Below are positions 59,898-64,000 of a DNA stretch of 64,000 nt, piece after piece (position 1 is the first letter of the stretch; every line of letters begins with the position of its first letter). Source of the DNA: Seminavis robusta (Eukaryota; Bacillariophyta; Bacillariophyceae; Naviculales; Naviculaceae). A program made the position numbers and the translations under genes. The notes under the pieces were generated by a model that worked only from the letters and a program-made list of their open reading frames with translations, was not told the origin of the DNA and ran no database searches. The stretch covers positions 1 to 64,000 of the forward strand of contig CAICTM010000114.1 in assembly GCA_903772945.1 (NCBI GenBank). The letters run 5' to 3'.

Positions 59898-60600
59898 GAA
59901 TGAAACGCAACAATGGGTCAGAGCAAGTTTTCAGAAGGGATCTTCCTGTGGAGTTCAGTAGTGATACGGATGGCATTATTTACTGGAGCTTGCATTTATT
60001 TAGCTCTTTGCACTAGTCTTCCATCTTTTCTGCTGAGTATACAGTGTAGCAGGAACACTGAATCAATCGTCACGACGTACATACAGCCTTTGTTCTTTTC
60101 CCATTCTTCAGAAGCTGCCATGCCATCGAAACCTGTCTCCGCCCTCATGCATGTGCTCCCTAGCTTGCTCTAATCCAATCTGGTGTCATGTGCGCCGCAT
60201 TGCTTTCTCTTGGCATGCAGGCAACCAAACGTCACTGAAACCCACGGCACAATACAGTATGGAATTGAATCAGCTGACCCTGCAGGAACTCTGCGGGTCG
60301 ACCACCGGTAGTACCGTACTGCGTTGCGGTGCACTCAAAGTAGTCTAGCTGCGGCTGGAGTACACCGCCACTGGCTGGCGGAAAGCTATCCTTTAGCATA
60401 CCTGGTATGGTACCGGTACCGGTACGTGTACTCTGCTAAAACCCCTACCTGCTTCTGTGTGGTTAGCTTTGACCCTACTTGGCTGGTGGCGCTCTTGGGT
60501 TTTATTCACGATTTTGGTGGGAATCGAATCGAGAGTACCTCCAACGAACCAAGCCAAACAGATACTTTACTCGTGTAGTACAGCACCAGCGGAAGGGACA
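59898..60600. other. Intergenic region, with a GGTACC palindrome
   Basis: About 700 bp hold the 3' flank of the EF-hand gene and the upstream region of the adenylyltransferase gene. No ORF here is convincing. GTACCGGTACCGGTAC at 60410-60425 is a perfect 16-bp palindrome 176 bp upstream of the next ATG and may be a regulatory site. Confidence 0.5.
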
Positions 60601-61514
60601 ATGGACATCGACGGCGAGGGGCTCTTGTTGGAGCGAGTGTTGGAATGGATGATAATCGGTTTGGTAGGGTCCATCATTGTTTCGGCTTGGCTCTTGATTC
60701 CTCCCATTCTGCGGCCCACAGTCATTGCGTACCCATGGAGAATGCCAGAATCGTACTCGTATCGTGAGCGAGACAAGACCCGGACTGTAGTGCTAGCTGG
60801 TTCCTTTAACCCTCCCCACTTTGGGCACCTGGCCATGCTTGAATATCTTTCCAAGAGGTATGAACACTGAAAGCTGATTGGTGAAAGATGACGGAAGAAT
60901 GTTGTAGCTCAAAAGATCTCCCATTCTTTCGCTGCTACTACTGTACTAGGTACAAGCAAGTCATTGTTGTAATCGGGATAAATCCGAACAAGATCTATGC
61001 GGTAACACCTGCTCAGAGAGTGGAACTACTGCGCAAAATGCTACAGGTGAAGAAGCTCGATAAGAATATTCGCGTAGAAGGTGCGTTTCCTTAGTAGCGA
61101 AGTGCCTTCGGTTTGTGAACGTGGTAATCTCATCAAATCGAACCTTTGTGTGGATTCAATACCAAAGTCTACGCTGGCTATATCTGGAGATATGCAAGGC
61201 AGCAAGGGGCAACAATATTCTTTCGGGGAATTCGTAGTTGGGAAAGGGACGGAAAAGAAGAACGGAGTCTGCAAATACTTAACACTTGGGGCCCACTCGT
61301 TTGTGGACCGTTTGTTTGGCCATTGCCGACAATTTTCCTTGAAGGAAAGCCAGAATACAACCATATATCTTCCACTTTAATTCGAGATCTTACCAAGGAT
61401 ATGGCAGGCACAGAGTCTGAGCACGTGGAACAGTCCTTACAGGATCTGGTGCCACCCGAAGTGGCCAAGGAATTGTCGGAACTGTACTCCAAAGAAGCCA
61501 AGAAAGCAAGCTAA
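60601..61514 (+). CDS. Membrane-anchored phosphopantetheine adenylyltransferase-like protein (3 exons)
   Basis: Exons 60601-60857, 60950-61080 and 61168-61514 give 244 residues. Introns of 92 and 87 bp have GT...AG ends (AG|GTATGA and G|GTGCG donors) and splicing keeps the family alignment in register. Residues 17-37 are a hydrophobic membrane segment. The nucleotidyltransferase motif GSFNPPHFGH (67-76) contains the HxGH signature. Then come VIVVIGINPNK, a QRVELLRKML helix, VEVYAG spanning the second junction, GATIFFRGIRS and YNHISSTLIRDL, all matching bacterial-type PPAT (CoaD) order. PPAT makes dephospho-CoA from 4'-phosphopantetheine and ATP, the fourth step of CoA synthesis from pantothenate. 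NMN adenylyltransferase is the main alternative, but the RGIR and ISST motifs favour PPAT. The N-terminal anchor is unusual. Confidence 0.8.
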
Positions 61515-61554
61515 CTGCATCTCCAAAGAAGCCAAGAAAGCAAGCTAACTGCAT
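61487..61554. repeat. 34-bp perfect tandem duplication across the stop codon
   Basis: The unit CTCCAAAGAAGCCAAGAAAG plus 14 more bases occurs at 61487-61520 and again at 61521-61554 with no mismatch. The first copy encodes the last eight residues and the stop of the adenylyltransferase gene; the second is now 3'UTR. Protein length is unchanged. Confidence 0.95.
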
Positions 61555-62333
61555 TGCAGGCTGTAGACGGATGACGCCAACTGGAGACTGGTTCATTCGA
61601 CCAGTATGTACTGAGTACCGTTCTTCGTTCCTAATAATGCATGGTTCTGACTGCAAAGTCGGGTGTGCAAAATTTGTCCAAAGAGCTGCTGACACACATT
61701 GTAAATTCCATTACAACATGTATTCCCTATAGTTACAAGTTATAGACTACTAAAAGTACTGCGAAAATAACCCCTGATCCGCTGTGTTCCTCTGAGCCAA
61801 CCACAGGCATAGTTATCGCCTCCCATAGTTATCGCCTCCGCAGGGCTCCAAAGGACCGATGAAAAGGCAAACTTTTGTGTGCAGCCTCGATACCGCACCA
61901 ATTCAATTCTGTTCTATCCGACGATACGAGCAGATTGATGGTTTTCCGGGTTCCACGATTTGATTCGATTGTCATTCCTTCAATTTCATGTGGACAAACT
62001 CGGATGTACCGGAGCTCAGAACGACGACCCGACCGTGTTGCTCGAGACTTTACATCAATTCCGTCAACGGTGGTCTGGAGCCACGAGAGATTCTGAGCCA
62101 AGATCACGAGGATTGCAGGCTGGACAGCGGTTCCTCTTGCCGGACGCCAATGATCGCCAGGAACCTCGATGGACCGGTTGGGAACATCAGGGTGATATGG
62201 TTGGGCATAGACTCCCTCACTCCCAATTCATTGGTTGGTCCAAATATCGTTGAAGATCGTCGATCCAATTGTCCAGCGCCCGCTTACTTCTGGGTCAACC
62301 CTTGGCTCAAGCCGGTGCAGCAGCATCAAATGT
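61555..62333. other. Intergenic region between convergent genes
   Basis: About 780 bp. Apart from the short duplication at 61808 I see no feature. Small frames exist on both strands at 61830-62400 but none has a motif, and they overlap one another. Confidence 0.5.
61808..61839. repeat. 16-bp perfect tandem duplication
   Basis: CATAGTTATCGCCTCC is present twice in a row (61808-61823 and 61824-61839), about 250 bp from the 34-bp duplication. Confidence 0.95.
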
Positions 62334-63971
62334 TCAATTCAACGACCACCACGGCTTCTCTTCCGGCTCGTCTTGCTTCCAAAAGGTTTTGGGCAAAGCT
62401 GACTTGATATCCCACGGATTGCTACCTGTCCGGTACCACTTCTTGGATCCATCCGGCCGTTTGTAAAAGTCATACCGCTCCTTTTCGTTCTCACTCATAA
62501 ACGGCCACGAGAAAACTTTGGAAAGATCATTCATCACGGGTTGTGCACCTGTTTGCTTCTTGCTGATGTTGTTGTTGTTTGCTCCTCCAGTGGTACTGCT
62601 GCTAGACAAGGTGCCACGAAGGAGTTCCATGGGTTTCTGTTGTTGTGTCTCGCTCTTTCCCTTGGCTGTTGTCTCTTCGAAAAAGACTCCCACACGTCTC
62701 AACCATTCCGAGAACCAAGTAGGCCAAACAATGCCTCCCAGCACAACGGCTGCGACTCCCAACAGCAAGGGTGATGCCGCAAATAGTGCCCCCGTCAAAT
62801 TGACAAAGGTCAGAGCTGCCAAGGAGGCTGCAATCCTCGGTCGCACCTTTTCCTGCCACTGGGACGGATCCACCAATTCTTGTCGCATGCCTTCGGAAAA
62901 AGCTTGCAGTTCCTTCAAAGCTTGACCTCTCTTGGCATATAGGTTCAGCACTCGTAGCTTGACGTATCGCCACGCATTGAAACAGTACTGGACGATACGA
63001 TACCGGGATTGTTGGAATCGTGTACTGCTCTTTTTGAACGACTTTTCTTCCACCAGCCATACGGTTCGTAAACCTGCCAATATCTTGCGCCCCACTTCGT
63101 TTTCTTGCTCCCACAAGTCAAAATTCTCCTTGCCTTTTTGAAATCGCGCGTTCCAGGCGTCAATCTTGGATTGAATAGCGAATTGTTGATCCAACGCCGC
63201 ATATTTCTTCCAGTAATCGTAGGACAATTGTCCCGTCTTGTACATGAACCAGAGACCGGCCACGAAATCGCGTATTTTGAGATATTGCAATGTCAAGGAC
63301 CGTCCCAAGTAAACAATACCTTTGGAGAGTGCATGAGTCGGTGGTCGTTCGGCCAAGTTTTTGGTGGTTTCGTATCCATAGAGCCCTCCAAAGATGGCAC
63401 CCAAGAGCCACAGATTGGGAACAATGGTGATCCCACCTAACAACCCCAATAGGGAGGCCGAAACGGTGCATCCCCATTTCAATTTTGCATAACTCAAGAC
63501 ACTGGGTTGTGGAAAGGCAACTCGTCGACCCGACGTGGTTGCCACCGAGGACGACGATGCACCACTCTTCGAGGGAGTAGTAGTAGTTGTTGTTGTCGTG
63601 TCCACGGCCAAGTCTGCCACGGATTGAAATCCCCCACTGCTCCGAGTCATGACACGTCGTCGTCCTCGACCCACTTGAGATGCCGTGGCTGTCGTTCTTG
63701 GCACCACCAATGGCATTTTTTTCGCGTCAGTCGACGATTGTTGCAAATCGTCTTGCTTCACATAACCGTTGAGTCTCAGGTAGGCTTCCAATTCCTCCAC
63801 GGACATTCCGGATCCTCTGTTGTTATTGTTATTGTTATTGTTGTTAGTGGTGGTGGCCACGGCTTCTCCCAACACTTGTGTTCCGTACTGCAAGAATGCT
63901 TTTTGTGCCGAATCCAACTGTTTGGACGCATTGGTAGATGTTTCCCAGAGCATTTTCTGGACGGTTTCCAT
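62334..63971 (-). CDS. Unrecognised membrane protein (probably 5' partial)
   Basis: 545 residues from ATG at 63971; TGA at 62334-62336. The frame stays open upstream to the window edge (reading SQANFTKQQ before the Met), so the true start is probably outside. Low-complexity Asn and Thr runs lie near residues 45-55 and 125-135. One hydrophobic segment is at about 175-205 (LLGLLGGITIVPNLWLLGAI), and a second, possibly a hairpin, at about 385-425 (FAASPLLLGVAAVVLGGIVW). Between them is a charged, Trp-rich helical region. The C-terminus ends in Trp/Lys-rich sequence (KPWWSLN). I recognise no family; an organelle or endomembrane protein is possible. The CAA/AAC-type microsatellite near 63820-63845 encodes the Asn run. 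Confidence 0.65.
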   Translation of the reverse strand: METVQKMLWETSTNASKQLDSAQKAFLQYGTQVLGEAVATTTNNNNNNNNNRGSGMSVEELEAYLRLNGYVKQDDLQQSSTDAKKMPLVVPRTTATASQVGRGRRRVMTRSSGGFQSVADLAVDTTTTTTTTPSKSGASSSSVATTSGRRVAFPQPSVLSYAKLKWGCTVSASLLGLLGGITIVPNLWLLGAIFGGLYGYETTKNLAERPPTHALSKGIVYLGRSLTLQYLKIRDFVAGLWFMYKTGQLSYDYWKKYAALDQQFAIQSKIDAWNARFQKGKENFDLWEQENEVGRKILAGLRTVWLVEEKSFKKSSTRFQQSRYRIVQYCFNAWRYVKLRVLNLYAKRGQALKELQAFSEGMRQELVDPSQWQEKVRPRIAASLAALTFVNLTGALFAASPLLLGVAAVVLGGIVWPTWFSEWLRRVGVFFEETTAKGKSETQQQKPMELLRGTLSSSSTTGGANNNNISKKQTGAQPVMNDLSKVFSWPFMSENEKERYDFYKRPDGSKKWYRTGSNPWDIKSALPKTFWKQDEPEEKPWWSLN

Positions 63972-64000
63972 TTGTTGCTTGGTAAAATTGGCCTGGCTGT

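Noticed and set aside
61988-62407. 139-codon frame on + overlapping the end of the membrane-protein gene
   Set aside because: It overlaps a longer, better supported gene on the other strand, and several frames here compete without any motif.

Overview
The window looks like nuclear DNA of a diatom, most likely a raphid pennate species. The reasons are a Copia element of the diatom/stramenopile kind, compact genes with none or two short (about 90 bp) GT-AG introns, a TGACGTCA palindrome like diatom CO2/cAMP-response elements, and above all a giant secreted-type protein built from Pro-Ser mucin-like tracts and Cys-rich beta-type modules. The organism call is inference from content.

Positions 1-46625 all derive from one giant modular surface-protein gene (or very close paralogs). 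On the + strand the module order is: N-terminal tandem 'FLGx' domains (1-2156), a Cys-containing linker domain (2299-2697), long PS-rich tracts, a second linker domain (25975-26412), more PS-rich tract with a 1.5-kb tandem block (27300-32300), ten A domains (32478-36870), one variant A' domain, fifteen B domains (37240-44560), three C-terminal FLGx domains (44610-46275) and a Cys-rich tail ending at 46625. The left part is rearranged: 1-16330 is an almost complete palindrome ending in a 25-N gap, and between 16356 and 22094 the coding strand flips three more times. Much of the repeat DNA is frame-broken, mainly by one-base indels with few substitutions, while unique neighbours are intact. This suggests unpolished, misassembled long-read repeats rather than gene decay. 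The true gene is probably one open frame of several thousand codons.

Positions 46626-51834 hold a Blc-type lipocalin gene (-), a roughly 100-bp minisatellite, a GC-rich patch with perfect inverted repeats, a weak 86-codon ORF, and a BTB-BACK-SPRY-like gene (-).

Positions 51835-58893 are a very young Copia LTR retrotransposon with identical 174-bp LTRs and a 6-bp target duplication. It landed 65 bp upstream of the start codon of the next gene.

Positions 58894-64000 hold an intronless UBL-like/EF-hand gene with a Gln/Pro/Tyr-rich N-terminus (+), a three-exon membrane-anchored phosphopantetheine adenylyltransferase-like gene (+), and an unrecognised membrane protein (-) that probably runs off the right edge. 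The genes to the right of 46625 show no operon-like link; each is an independent unit. No tRNA, rRNA or CRISPR array was seen.
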